Numbered from the stretch's first letter, positions 41,505 through 51,561 are shown. The stretch: DNA of 64,000 nt from Nocardia jejuensis NBRC 103114 (GCF_001613145.1 NZ_BDBU01000019.1:275245-339244); one strand, 5' to 3'. The notes: generated from the sequence alone by a model not told the origin. Made by a program: numbers and translations.

Positions 41505-41732
41505 ATGCCCTACACCGGACCCGACTGGACCACACTCGCCATCAGCGACCACATCCACATCCGACGCGAATTCGACCCACCCCACCCGAGCGGCACGCGA
41601 CTTCACGAATGCTCCGGCCGAATCAACGACGTATCGCAGCACGGATTCTCTCTCGCCATCGACGGTGGCGGAAGCCGGTTCCACTCATGGGACCCCGGCA
41701 CAACGTGCCACCAGACCGTCACTCGACTCTGA
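41505..41732 (+). CDS. 75-residue hypothetical protein
   Basis: A small beta-rich protein (DHIHIRREFDPPHPSGTRLH, then INDVSQHGFSLAIDGGG) with an AAGGAG site. It is the last gene before a strong terminator. Function unknown. Confidence 0.45.
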   Translation: MPYTGPDWTTLAISDHIHIRREFDPPHPSGTRLHECSGRINDVSQHGFSLAIDGGGSRFHSWDPGTTCHQTVTRL

Positions 41733-41809
41733 CCACCACTGTCGCACTCTCGCAGACACAACGATGTGCCTAGGCACCCACCGCCGCGTGCCGTGCGGGT
41801 ACGATGAAA

Positions 41810-41856
41810 GCCCCTGTTTGGACCGGGTATGGACCGGCCCAAACAGGGGCATTTTT
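41810..41856 (+). terminator. Rho-independent terminator with T-tail
   Basis: A 12-bp stem (41810-41821 with 41839-41850), extended by an inner GC stem, is followed by ATTTTT. It is one of the few classical terminators in the window and ends the small-gene array. It also reads into the 3' side of the minus-strand gene at 41871. Confidence 0.75.
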
Positions 41857-41870
41857 GTGTCTGCTGGCAG

Positions 41871-42296
41871 TTACCCGGCCGGTTGGTCCCTGCCATCCGC
41901 AGGTGGCGAGACGGCCGCCGGCGCGGCCGCCGCCGGTTCGGTCGGTGGCGCCGCAGTGACGCGCGGTTTGAGCAGTGCCCGCACTTCGCGCACGTCCAGG
42001 CCCGTCAGCGCAGCCAGCTCCTCGACACTGCTACCCCGCTCACGCATACGGCCCAAGGTCTGCCCCTGCCCCGCACGGATCCGCGCTTGCGCGTCCACGA
42101 AAGCGGACTCTGCCGCCGCGAGCGCATCCTCGCGTTTGACCGCCGCCGCCTCGAGTGCGGCCCCGAAGGTGAAAAACGCCGCCAGGTCTTCGGTATCGGA
42201 GGCTTGGCGCTGGCGCAGTTCCTTCTGCGCGGCCGCCATCCGCTCACGCGCCAGCTTGCGTGCAGCTACCGCCGGACCCGCCGAATGTGTAGCCAT
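41871..42296 (-). CDS. Putative relaxosome accessory protein with HTH
   Basis: The 141-residue protein is a long charged helix (AARKLARERMAAAQKELRQR and onward), probably a coiled coil, followed by a compact helix-turn-helix (GSSVEELAALTGLDVREVRA) and a disordered Ala/Pro tail. It is divergent from the relaxase gene, with 435 bp between them, the usual place for a nicking-accessory protein and the origin of transfer. I assign the role by position and fold only. Confidence 0.5.
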   Translation of the reverse strand: MATHSAGPAVAARKLARERMAAAQKELRQRQASDTEDLAAFFTFGAALEAAAVKREDALAAAESAFVDAQARIRAGQGQTLGRMRERGSSVEELAALTGLDVREVRALLKPRVTAAPPTEPAAAAPAAVSPPADGRDQPAG

Positions 42297-42731
42297 GACC
42301 CGCCCTTTCCGGCCGGTACACGGCCGATTCTCGCGAACAGGGGCCCGGTGGCAATGAACCGATCGGACCAACCGCCCGAACGAACAACGATCTTCACCGT
42401 ACGCCGCGAGAACCCGCCACCACCAGCGCCGACGCGCGAGGAGGCAAGTCGCGGCCGCCGCGCAGCGACAAGGGGTAAACACCGCCCCGAACAGCCACTA
42501 TCCCGCACCCGCGCACGCTCCACCACACCCACCACCCCACCGACACCGATCCCCATTCCTGTCTCGCACCATCTCTCTGTGCCATCAGCCCGTACCCCGC
42601 CGGCATTCACCCTTACGACCCCACCAACACCTTCTAAAGCCCTTCTCCACGCACACACCTCTTGCACTATTGTGAATTTTGGGTCTCAACCCTTCCGTAG
42701 CTGCAAATTTGCGCGCACTATCGATCTTGTG
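42297..42731. other. Candidate origin of transfer region
   Basis: This 435-bp gap lies between the divergent accessory gene and the relaxase gene. Most of it is C-rich on the plus strand, but the last 80 bp are AT-rich with GGGTCTCAACCC (4-bp arms) and the palindrome GCAAATTTGC at 42703-42712. MobF-type origins of transfer usually lie directly beside the relaxase gene. No nick-site consensus can be assigned by eye. Confidence 0.45.
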
Positions 42732-45700
42732 ATGACCATCCACCCGATTCACGCGGGCGATGGCTACACCTACCTCACACGGACGGTGGCCACCGGGGAC
42801 CGAGCACGCGTACCCGGCCAGGCGATGACCGATTACTACCTCGCTTCGGGAACCCCGCCCGGGCAATGGCACGGTCGCGGAGCCGAGATCCTGCGGGTCT
42901 CCGGAGACGTCACCGAGGAACAGATGCGCGCCCTGTACGGCGAAGGCATCCACCCGGACGCGGACCTGATCATCCTCGATGCCCTGCGCCGCGGCGCGAG
43001 CACCGCCGAGGCCTTGGCCGCGGCGAAACTCGGCTCCGGGCACCACAGCCGCGGGCAAGGCCCCACCGCCATCGCCGCCCTGTACGACCACGCGAAAGCC
43101 CAGTTCCTCGCCGAACAACAGCGCCCGCCCAGCCGCGAGGAATGGGCGGCGATGCGCGAGCACGCCGCACGCGAGCACCTGCTCGACGAGCTCGGGCACG
43201 CCCCCTCCCCCGCCGACGTCGACGACGCGCTCGCGGATGAGAAGCGCCGCCTGGCGCGTTCGGTCGCCGCCTACGACTGCGTGTTCACCCCGCAGAAATC
43301 GGTGTCCGTCCTGTGGGGACTGGCCGACGACGATGTCCGACAGACGATCTGGGAATGCCATGACGAGGCGATGAAAGAGACCCTCGACATGATGCAAACC
43401 CGCTACGCCCTGGCCCGCCGCGGTGCCGGCGGGGTCCGCCAGATCGACGCGGACGGACTGACTTTCGCCCTCTATCAGCACTTCGACAACCGCGTCGGAG
43501 ACCCCAACCCGCACACCCACGCCGTGGTGTCCTCGCGGGTGCTGGGCTCGGACGGCAAATGGTCCGCCCTCGACGCACGCGCGCTGTATTCGGCCACGGT
43601 GTCGCTCTCGTGCCAGTACAACGCAACCCTGATCGGCAAGCTGCAGCGCCGCCTCGGATTGCGGTTCCAGGAGCGCTACCGCAACGGCCTGAACAAGGCC
43701 CCGGTCCTGGAAATCGCGGACATGCCCGAGAAGCTCATCACCGCGTTCTCCCGCCGTCCGGACATCCTGCGCGCCACCGAAACCCTGGTGCGCGAGTACC
43801 GCGACAAGCACGGCCGCAACCCGAGCAAGAAGACCGAAATCCACCTCGCGCAAGCCGCGACCCTGGCCAGCCGCGCGGCGAAACCGATCCCGAAGACGCT
43901 GCGCGAAATGCTCACCGAATGGGCCGAAGAGACCGAACTGCTGCTCGATGACGGCCGCACAGCACAGCAATTCGCCGCCGACGTGATCCGGCTTTCGCAC
44001 GACCCGGACGCGATCCGCCCGTACGACGCAACCCACGCCGCGATCGCGGCCGGGATCCGCCTCGGAGGCACCGAAGGAGTCGAACAGGCCGCGCGCAGCC
44101 ACATCCACGCGGCGATCGAGCACGCCCTGGACCGGTACGAATTCACGAGTGACCATGCCCGGTCCGCAGCCGCCGCCCACGTCGCTCACCTGCTCGACCC
44201 CGCGAACGACAATCACCTGCTCGATCACGTGGACCGCGCCGCCACCGCCGCCGATCGCGCGGTCTACGACCCCGACCGACTCGCCATCGAAGTCCTCGAC
44301 ACCGTCTCGCGGCGCCGCCCCACCTGGACCGAAGTGCACATCCGTGCCGCGGTCGAAGACCGAGTCGCGTTGTGCCGGTTCGACTCCGATCACGCCCAAC
44401 GCGACGCGGTGGAGCAGGTCCTGAGCGAGGTGAGAGCCCGATGCTTTCAGCTCAGTATCGACCCCGATCCCGTCCCTGCTGCCCTCACTCGCAAGGGCGG
44501 GGAGAACGTCTACGACACCTGCGCCGCGACCACTATCCGCTACACCAGCGAAGCGATCCTGGATGCGGAAACCGCGCTCCTGGACGCCGCCCGCACTCCC
44601 ACCCCGCAATTCCTCACCACGACCGCAGTACAGACCGCGATCACCGAAACCGAAGCCAGGAGAAGCCAGCAACTGAACGCCGGACAGCGTGAGATCGTGC
44701 GACACCTGTGCACCTCGGGCACCCGCTTAGCCGTCGCGGTCGGGCCCGCCGGCACCGGCAAGACCACCGCGATGCGGGCAGTGTCACACGCGTGGATCAG
44801 CGACGGCCGCGACGTGATGGCGCTGGCACCGCAGAAGAGCTCCGCGCGCGTGCTCGGTGAGGAAATCGGTGTTCCCGCCCGCACCATCGACGCGGTACTG
44901 ACCCTGCACGCCAAGGGATTGGACACCGGTATCACTGCCGGGGCGATGCTGCTGGTGGACGAGGCAGGCATGGCCTCCACCCACAACCTGCACGCCCTCC
45001 AACGCTTGGCCGAGGAGACCGGAGCAGTCGTGCGGTGGATCGGTGACCCCCACCAACTCTCCGCGGTCGAAGCCGGCGGCGCGCTGCGACTGCTCGCCAA
45101 CGACACCCACGCCCCGACACTGCAGGAGGTGGTGCGGTTCCGCGATCCCGACGAAGCCCAAGCCTCACTACACGTACGCGACGGCAACCCGAACACCGCG
45201 TGGGAGTTCTACAAATCCTCCGGCCGCGTGGTCTCCGGCCTCGCCTATGAGCTGCGCGAACAGATCCTCACCGCGCACCTGGACGACCTCGACGAAGGCC
45301 TCGACAGCCTCATGATGGCCGCCACCCTCGAGGACGTGCACATGCTCAACGCGGCCGCACAATCGGCGTACGCGCAGCGCGGGCACGTGGACACCGACAG
45401 CCCCGGCGCCGACCTCGCGGACGGACACACCGCCCATTGCGGGGATCTCGTGGTGACCCGCCGCAACACCTCCCGCCTGCGAATCACCGGCGGCTACCGC
45501 GCCGGGGACCCGGTCGACAACGGCGAACAATGGCGCGTACGCACCGTGCACGACGACGGCTCACTGACCGTCTCCGGCATCGCACACCACGGCCACGTGC
45601 ACCTGCCCGCCCAGTACGTCCTGGACTACACCGAGCTCGGCTACGCCAGCACCGTGCACCGCGCTCAGGGAATGACCGTGCGCCGCGCCTACGTCCTGAT

Positions 45701-47654
45701 GGGGTCCGCGCTGGGACGGTCTCTGGCCTACGTGGGACTCACACGCGGCAGCGAATACAACGGCATCTTCCTCGCCACCGACGTCCTGGCAGAACCCGAT
45801 CTGCACCACGCCCCGGACGAGGCGCTCACCGAACACCAAGTGTGGCTGCGCGAGCTGGGCCGCCGCGACGACAACATCAGCGCGACCGAAACCCTGCGCG
45901 AAGAGACCGCCCGCGCCGACGACCCCGACCGGCTGCGCGAGACCTACGACCATGCCCGCGAACTCCTGTTCACCGCCCGGTTCGACGATCTGCTCGCGCG
46001 CGCCGTGCCGTTCTCGTTGCTGGCCCAGCTCCAGCAGTCCCCACACTATTCGACACTGCTCGAGACCCTCGATCGCGCCGAGCAGCACGAGGTGAACGTG
46101 ATCGAGCTGGTCGGGTTGATCGCCACCGACCGGTGGCGTGCCACCGAAGACGGGCTACCCGACACCGAGGATCCGGCCGCGGTCCTGCGGGCCCGCGCCG
46201 ACCGGCACATCGCCCGCGCCATCGGCCGGATCTCCGAGGCTGGCACCGACCGCTTCCGCGCCCTTCGAGATCTGCCCGGCCTGGATGTGCCGCCGGTCCC
46301 TGCGCGCTACCCGGGAATCGACGCGGAGCTGGCGGACTTCGCCGACGAGCTCCACGACCGCCTGAGCAACCGCGCACAGATCGAGGAACTCACTACAACT
46401 CCCGATCGAGTCACGGCCCTGAGCGATCTGGCCGACGCGCTGACGATCCCCGCCGACACCGACAATCTCGACGCGCGCCTCGCGCGCCTGCACAGCGACT
46501 ACGAGCACCGCGTCCACGTACTCGGGCGCGACTGGGCGCGCCATCAACTCGCCGAAACCCTGCCCGCTGGACTGCACCAGCAGGTCCAGGACGGACCCGA
46601 CTACATCCACCTGTGCGACACCCTCGCCGCCGCGCACGCCGCCGGACTCGATACCGCCGCGCTGATCAGCGAGATCACCGACGGTGAGCACGGAGTACCC
46701 CTGCTGCGCGGCCGCGACGCCTCCGCAGTCCTGGCCGCACGCGCCGATATCGTCCTGGCCCAGCATCACGCCGAAACCGGCGACCCCCTCACCGCGCCCG
46801 CCCCGACGCCGGTACCGCCACGCCATCGCGGAACCGATCGAGCGGTCGAGGACCACGCCCTCGATCTGGCACACCAGATCACGAGACTGCGGGATTTGCA
46901 GCGGATGCACTCCATGCACGCCGACCCGATCCGCATGCTCGACAACACCGCCCTGGACAACGAAATCTCGCGACTACGCACCGCGGCGAGTGTCCCGGAT
47001 CCGATGGACCTGTCCCACGAGCGCACCCCGGATGCCGTCGACGCGCTCACCACCGAACACGCGATCCTGCGCTCGCGCACCGACTGCATCCGCACCGCGC
47101 AATCCGCACTCGATGCAGCCCAGCACGCCGAACTCCAGCTCACCGCCGCGGCCGAACAGATGGCCGCCGCGCAGGCACGCCTGGATGCGCTGCCCGGGAT
47201 CCGGGTCGCCGCGCGCCGCGACGCGACGGCCGAACTCGCGGCCGCACGCGAGGTGTGGCACGCGAACGTGCAGGCAGTGCACGACGCCCGCCACACCGCT
47301 GAGCAGGCGATTCACACCGCCATCGCCGCCGGCGCGCCACGCAGGCTGTGGCTGCGCCTCCTCGAGCGCGACACCGACGCGACCCGCGCGAGCGAGCTCG
47401 AGACCGCGCACACCGCAGAGATGCGCGCGCAGCAGTCCCGCGCCCGCCGCACCACCGCCCGCACCACCCTCTCGGCCCGGCTGGAGAAGGCGCTCGCGGA
47501 GAAGGCGCGCCGCCGCGCCCTCACCGATCCCGAGGCCGCTGCCGAACAACGCCTGCGCACCACCGCCCCCGACTCCCCCACGCACGAGCGGGACCAGGCG
47601 CTGCCGCCGCACCCCGAGACCGGGCGCGATCTGGACCACGGCGCGGAACTGTAA
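42732..47654 (+). CDS. MobF-family conjugative relaxase-helicase (TrwC/TraI-like)
   Basis: The 1640-residue protein joins the two activities of a MobF relaxase. The N-terminal TrwC domain has the metal-binding triad around NPHTHAVVSS (His261 and His263) after DCVFTPQKSVSVLWGLAD. The central RecD-like helicase has Walker A GPAGTGKTT (from residue 671), Walker B LLVDEAGMAS (near 740) and the late motif TVHRAQGMTVRRAYVLMG (near 975). The last 500 residues are helical coiled coil. It nicks at the origin of transfer, stays covalently bound to the strand and unwinds it. The catalytic Tyr near the N-terminus is not certain. ATG 42732 is chosen to match the family N-terminus. Confidence 0.9.
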   Translation: MTIHPIHAGDGYTYLTRTVATGDRARVPGQAMTDYYLASGTPPGQWHGRGAEILRVSGDVTEEQMRALYGEGIHPDADLIILDALRRGASTAEALAAAKLGSGHHSRGQGPTAIAALYDHAKAQFLAEQQRPPSREEWAAMREHAAREHLLDELGHAPSPADVDDALADEKRRLARSVAAYDCVFTPQKSVSVLWGLADDDVRQTIWECHDEAMKETLDMMQTRYALARRGAGGVRQIDADGLTFALYQHFDNRVGDPNPHTHAVVSSRVLGSDGKWSALDARALYSATVSLSCQYNATLIGKLQRRLGLRFQERYRNGLNKAPVLEIADMPEKLITAFSRRPDILRATETLVREYRDKHGRNPSKKTEIHLAQAATLASRAAKPIPKTLREMLTEWAEETELLLDDGRTAQQFAADVIRLSHDPDAIRPYDATHAAIAAGIRLGGTEGVEQAARSHIHAAIEHALDRYEFTSDHARSAAAAHVAHLLDPANDNHLLDHVDRAATAADRAVYDPDRLAIEVLDTVSRRRPTWTEVHIRAAVEDRVALCRFDSDHAQRDAVEQVLSEVRARCFQLSIDPDPVPAALTRKGGENVYDTCAATTIRYTSEAILDAETALLDAARTPTPQFLTTTAVQTAITETEARRSQQLNAGQREIVRHLCTSGTRLAVAVGPAGTGKTTAMRAVSHAWISDGRDVMALAPQKSSARVLGEEIGVPARTIDAVLTLHAKGLDTGITAGAMLLVDEAGMASTHNLHALQRLAEETGAVVRWIGDPHQLSAVEAGGALRLLANDTHAPTLQEVVRFRDPDEAQASLHVRDGNPNTAWEFYKSSGRVVSGLAYELREQILTAHLDDLDEGLDSLMMAATLEDVHMLNAAAQSAYAQRGHVDTDSPGADLADGHTAHCGDLVVTRRNTSRLRITGGYRAGDPVDNGEQWRVRTVHDDGSLTVSGIAHHGHVHLPAQYVLDYTELGYASTVHRAQGMTVRRAYVLMGSALGRSLAYVGLTRGSEYNGIFLATDVLAEPDLHHAPDEALTEHQVWLRELGRRDDNISATETLREETARADDPDRLRETYDHARELLFTARFDDLLARAVPFSLLAQLQQSPHYSTLLETLDRAEQHEVNVIELVGLIATDRWRATEDGLPDTEDPAAVLRARADRHIARAIGRISEAGTDRFRALRDLPGLDVPPVPARYPGIDAELADFADELHDRLSNRAQIEELTTTPDRVTALSDLADALTIPADTDNLDARLARLHSDYEHRVHVLGRDWARHQLAETLPAGLHQQVQDGPDYIHLCDTLAAAHAAGLDTAALISEITDGEHGVPLLRGRDASAVLAARADIVLAQHHAETGDPLTAPAPTPVPPRHRGTDRAVEDHALDLAHQITRLRDLQRMHSMHADPIRMLDNTALDNEISRLRTAASVPDPMDLSHERTPDAVDALTTEHAILRSRTDCIRTAQSALDAAQHAELQLTAAAEQMAAAQARLDALPGIRVAARRDATAELAAAREVWHANVQAVHDARHTAEQAIHTAIAAGAPRRLWLRLLERDTDATRASELETAHTAEMRAQQSRARRTTARTTLSARLEKALAEKARRRALTDPEAAAEQRLRTTAPDSPTHERDQALPPHPETGRDLDHGAEL

Positions 47655-47726
47655 ACACCCGACCTCAGCCGCCGAACGTCAGCTGACGGCGATTTCCAGT
47701 GAAACACCTGAGCACATCAGCTGCCC

Positions 47727-48260
47727 TCAGAGTTCCTGTCCCGGTACCTCGTCCCGATCACGAGAGTTGAGGCACCACCACAGCGCACCAGCCACGATCA
47801 GCCCGCACGACAGGAACGGGATCAGCGCAGCAACGGAGAAATCAGCCTCGACCAGGCCGCGCCCGCGAGTGGTGGAATGGGTGAAATCGCGGGCATCGGA
47901 CCAGATGAGCGTGAACGCGATCGCATAGACCGCCAGCACACCGAACGCCTCGACACACGCCAGGATCAGGACTGCGCCGAGCCTCGAGCGGGTCTGGACC
48001 CGCTCGAACAACAGCGTCGCGGCGATCGCCAGGATCACCGACCCGACCAACACCCACCACACGCCCGGCGTACCGAGCTCCTGCGCCGACGTCATCACCG
48101 AGTAGTCGCTGTGCATGCCCGGATAGTGCATGAGCGGCACGAACAGCCCGATCAGCGTTCCCACGCCACCTGCTCCCAGCAGTATTCGCCCCAGCGTGCG
48201 TGCCTGCGCGTCGCGCATGGACCTGGGCCGGATTGTGCGCTCGCCCTCATCGGTTGTCAC
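47727..48260 (-). CDS. Small integral membrane protein
   Basis: A 177-residue protein with four hydrophobic segments (about residues 24-44, 66-85, 95-116 and 142-163) and a periplasmic-type loop, HYPGMHSDYSVM. The family is unknown. It converges with the relaxase gene and may act in surface exclusion or mating, but there is no direct evidence. Confidence 0.55.
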   Translation of the reverse strand: MTTDEGERTIRPRSMRDAQARTLGRILLGAGGVGTLIGLFVPLMHYPGMHSDYSVMTSAQELGTPGVWWVLVGSVILAIAATLLFERVQTRSRLGAVLILACVEAFGVLAVYAIAFTLIWSDARDFTHSTTRGRGLVEADFSVAALIPFLSCGLIVAGALWWCLNSRDRDEVPGQEL

Positions 48261-48322
48261 AGAGGAGCAGTCTGTCAGGACCAGGACTCCGGCGGCGCCC
48301 CACCATGCCGAGGAGCTGGTAT

Positions 48323-49372
48323 TCAGAAGTCCAGGGCGAGTTGATCGTTCGAGTCCTCACGAGAGTGCGCGCGCCCCGGATGTGGTGCCGGGGCGCACGC
48401 GCGCAGGGTGAGGATCTGGGGCATGTCCGCCTTGACCTGCCGCAGTTTGCGCGGCACCCGCGCCACATCGGTTTCGGCGGCGATTACCTGCTGGGCGTAC
48501 GTGCTGCGCAACATCCCCGGCGCGATCCCGTCCCCCAATCCGGCCGCGCGCCCGAGATCGCGCACGATGGCCTCGATCTGCGACACCGACAACCGGCGCA
48601 CCCCGCCCTTGCGGCCCCATGCCAGGAAGAACGCCCTGATGTTCAGGTCCCCGACCATCGCGGCGCGTTCGAGGTTCCATTCCGCGAGCGCGGTGTGCGC
48701 CCTCGCGGGTACCGCGACCTGGCACAGCTCCCCGCCGGGAACCGGTGCCCACACAATGCTGCGGGCACCGGTCAGCACCAGATCGTCGCAGTCGAGGTCC
48801 GCGGCTTCGCTTTCGCGCAAGCCGCCGTAGATCAGCACCATCACCAGCGCCAGGTTTCGGGCCCGCCGCGCGCGCATCAACGGCGTATGCGCTGCGCGGG
48901 CTTGGGCGGCCGCGATCAGCCGCGATTGCTCGGCGCCGGTCAACGGGCGGCCGATCACGCGATCAAAACGTTCGGCCGGCACCTGCACCGGCCCGAGTTC
49001 GAGCCACACGTAGAAGGCGTTCAACGCCGACAACGTCACGTTGAACGTGGTCGGGCGCAAACTCACCAGCAGGTGATCGCGATACGCCGCCACCGCGCCG
49101 TCGCGGCCGCCACCGGTGCGCAGGGCATCGGGGTGCGTGGCGATATTCGCGCGCACCCAGTGCAGGTAGAGGGCGATGCGCTGGGTGTACTTGTCCAGCG
49201 TGCGCGGCGAGGGCGGGCGTCCCGAGCGCACACTGGGCCGCACCGCCAGCCACAGTCGGAACCGCGGATCGAGCACGAACGGATCCGTCGCATCCGCATC
49301 GGCCATTTCTTGAGCCCATCGCGCGCCGTCGCTACCGCTCACCGCTCTCACCGCCTTCCGTGCACTCCTCAA
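48323..49372 (-). CDS. Tyrosine recombinase-like protein with degenerate active site
   Basis: The 349-residue protein has the SAM-like core-binding domain (PRTLDKYTQRIALYLHWVRA) and the recombinase fold. YGGLRESEAADLDCDDLVL carries the first catalytic Arg. The second box, normally HxLRHT, reads PGMLRSTYAQQVI, so the first His is lost and only the Arg remains. I find no convincing Tyr nucleophile near the C-terminus. It may be a structural or regulatory derivative, or a decayed integrase with an open frame. The start is uncertain; MADADATDPF lies downstream. Confidence 0.65.
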   Translation of the reverse strand: MRSARKAVRAVSGSDGARWAQEMADADATDPFVLDPRFRLWLAVRPSVRSGRPPSPRTLDKYTQRIALYLHWVRANIATHPDALRTGGGRDGAVAAYRDHLLVSLRPTTFNVTLSALNAFYVWLELGPVQVPAERFDRVIGRPLTGAEQSRLIAAAQARAAHTPLMRARRARNLALVMVLIYGGLRESEAADLDCDDLVLTGARSIVWAPVPGGELCQVAVPARAHTALAEWNLERAAMVGDLNIRAFFLAWGRKGGVRRLSVSQIEAIVRDLGRAAGLGDGIAPGMLRSTYAQQVIAAETDVARVPRKLRQVKADMPQILTLRACAPAPHPGRAHSREDSNDQLALDF

Positions 49373-49535
49373 GTCTCGAGGATGCCAGCGGTCACCGACA
49401 AGTAGGCGCGCCTAACCGCAACCGCAGCATCACCACCGCCAATTACCCGTGATTACAGTCGCTTTTTTCCATGGGTAATTGGAGATCGGACCGATCAGTT
49501 GAGGACCTTCATGGAACGCCGAGGGGCGCTCGGAT

Positions 49536-50057
49536 TCACCGCCGGTCCCTGCTCGACGGTCCGCCTGGCAATGGGTGGGCCAAAATCCCTGCGGCGAAGA
49601 ACAACATCGAACCGCACTGATCGCACTGGTAGGCATGCTGATCGACAACACGTTGACTCGTCTCCTGTGGCATGTCGGTCAACATGCGTCTGTGACCGAC
49701 GACGAACCCGAGAACACCGAGATAGCTGCGCTGTCGACCACTGCATGAGCAGACCAGATCCACTGCCTCGTGCCTGCGCTTGATCTCGTCCTCGAGGTCC
49801 TCGATCCGGCGTTGCACCTGAGCGAGATAGTCCTTGGCCTCCGATAGCGTCAACCGCACCGCAGCGTTACTCCGAGGGGAGTCGGGTCCGCCCGATTCGG
49901 TCAGCTGAGCGAACTCCGCCTCTGATCGAGGCACGACGCGAGTGCCCCGGAACCCACCCTCGCGGTGATAGGAAATCGTTGCTCGCACAACGCCGTCCGG
50001 CAATCCGCGACTGAGCTCGACGCGCTTCGGATCGTCCTCTTCCGGCTGAAAGTGCAT
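49536..50057 (-). CDS. Hypothetical protein with coiled coil and C-terminal Cys pair
   Basis: A protein of about 173 residues. The centre is a coiled coil (LTLSEAKDYLAQVQRRIEDL, then EDEIKRRHEA), followed by possible zinc ligands CSCSG and CDQCGS. The start could be ATG 50057 or upstream at 50072. It lies in a gene-poor stretch between the recombinase and ligase genes. No family recognised. Confidence 0.45.
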   Translation of the reverse strand: MHFQPEEDDPKRVELSRGLPDGVVRATISYHREGGFRGTRVVPRSEAEFAQLTESGGPDSPRSNAAVRLTLSEAKDYLAQVQRRIEDLEDEIKRRHEAVDLVCSCSGRQRSYLGVLGFVVGHRRMLTDMPQETSQRVVDQHAYQCDQCGSMLFFAAGILAHPLPGGPSSRDRR

Positions 50058-50195
50058 CCCCCGATCCAACATTCACGCACAGTACCCGAGCATCGGCCGC
50101 TACCCGCGAAGCCGAGGGCAGCGATGTCGCATCGCGCACGCACGAGGGCATGCCGACCGGTTCAGGAGCGTGTATCAGCGCAGTTCGGATGGCTT

Positions 50196-51181
50196 CTACT
50201 CGTCGCTGGGCGGCAGTTGCGTGACGGTCAGATCCGGACGGATTCCCCGAAAGCTCGGGTGCCGGACTATCCCATCCGGACCCTGTTCGCGGTACCAGAT
50301 GTCCGCGACAAACACTGCCTCGCTCCACCGCGCGGCCCACTGCACCGAATCCGGGACCGGCATGAGCAGCGGACTCGTGTCGCGCGCGAGCCCGTCCAGC
50401 GCCGCGCGCATGGTCCGCCGCGCGGTGGCGGTGAATCCGGTGCCCACGCTCCCGATGTAGCGCAACCGGCCCTGCGCGTCCGGAGCAGCCAACACCAAGG
50501 AGCCCAGTGTCGCGGCGTTCGCGCCCGACCCGGGCAGGTAGCCGATGATCGCGGCCGAAAGACTGTGCCGGATCGGGTATTTCAGCCACCGGGGCGTCCG
50601 CTTGCCGGGCTCGTACACCGAGTCCAGACGCTTGAGCACGGTCCCTTCCATTCCCGACTCACCCGCGGCCTGCAAGAGCCGGTCAGCGCTGACCTCGGTG
50701 GTGCACCAGAACGGCGACACCCGGATCCGGTCACGCTCGAGCCCGAGGCCTTCGAGCAGCTCACGCCGCGCCAGATACGGGCGCCCCATCACCGAGTCCG
50801 CCCCGACCGCGAGCGCGTCGAACACCACATACTCCGCGCGTACCGCAGCCAACAGCGCCGAGGTCGGGCGGGTGACGTGCATGCGGCGTTGCAGCCGGGC
50901 GAAACTCGGTGCGTTGGTGCGCGAGTGCGGATCCGGGGCGATGAGCTCCCATCGAGCAACAGGTCCCGCTCTGCGGCCGTGGCCGTCACGGCGGCGGCCA
51001 CGTCCGGGTACGCCGAGGTGATCTCCCGCCGATTCCGGCTGAACAACCGGGCCTCACCGCCGGCGCAGCGGCATATCGCTCGCTGGCCGTCCCATTTGAG
51101 TTCCGCGCCCCAGTCCCCGGACGGCACCGGCCACCGTCCGGCACTGGCCAGCATCGGTGCCGGCACCGGCGGCGCCACCAT
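50196..51181 (-). pseudogene. ATP-dependent DNA ligase (LigD/LigC type), single-base frameshift
   Basis: The N-terminal part (51181 to about 50948) holds the nucleotidyltransferase motif ELKWDGQRAICRC, with Lys as the adenylation site. At 50948-50950 (CCC on the plus strand, GGG in the gene) the frame slips. The rest, from MHVTRPTSALLAAVRAEYVV through SGMEGTVLKRLDSVYEPG (motif IV) and YPIRHSLSAAIIGYLPGSG (motif V region), continues to 50196. One extra G gives about 328 residues. Actinobacteria use such ligases in non-homologous end joining. It is a pseudogene or a sequencing error. Confidence 0.7.
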
Positions 51182-51321
51182 CTCCGCAGCATATCGACAG
51201 CTACCGAGAATCGGACCGACGAAACTCTCTCGCGGAACCGCATTCCGGCCGATAGAAGCGTTAGCGTCGAGGGAGAACGGCTCGAATAGTCCTGTTTCCG
51301 TATCGAAAGCGAGGTAACCGA

Positions 51322-51504
51322 ATGGCTGCCAAGTTCGAGGTTTTCAAGGACTCTGCCAGCAAGGTCCGGTGGCGGCTCAAGGCCGGCAACGGGGAGATCA
51401 TCGCCCAGTCCCAGGCGTACGAGAACAAGGCCAACGCTCTGGCGGGGATCGCCTCGGTGCAGAAGAACGCTCCGGTCGCCGCGATCGACGACCAAACCGC
51501 CTGA
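51322..51504 (+). CDS. YegP family (DUF1508) protein
   Basis: A 60-residue protein with the YegP pattern: KFEVFKDSASKVRWRLKAGN, then GEIIAQSQAYENKANALAGI, and ASVQKNAP. The fold is a small alpha/beta dimer of unknown biochemical role, widespread and often stress-related. GAGG lies seven bases before the ATG. A hairpin terminator follows 24 bp after the stop. Confidence 0.85.
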   Translation: MAAKFEVFKDSASKVRWRLKAGNGEIIAQSQAYENKANALAGIASVQKNAPVAAIDDQTA

Positions 51505-51527
51505 CCCCGAATATCTTCGGCGCACTA

Positions 51528-51561
51528 CAGCCCCACACCCGAACAGACGGGTGCGGGGCTG
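51528..51561 (+). terminator. Hairpin terminator after YegP gene
   Basis: A 14-bp stem (51528-51541 with 51548-51561), with one mismatch, and a 6-nt loop. No T-tail. It is placed to end the YegP transcript. Confidence 0.65.

Noticed and set aside
31500..41800. A CRISPR array formed by the repeated hairpins
   Set aside because: The hairpins lie singly between genes, the stems differ in sequence, and there are no regular repeats with unique spacers.
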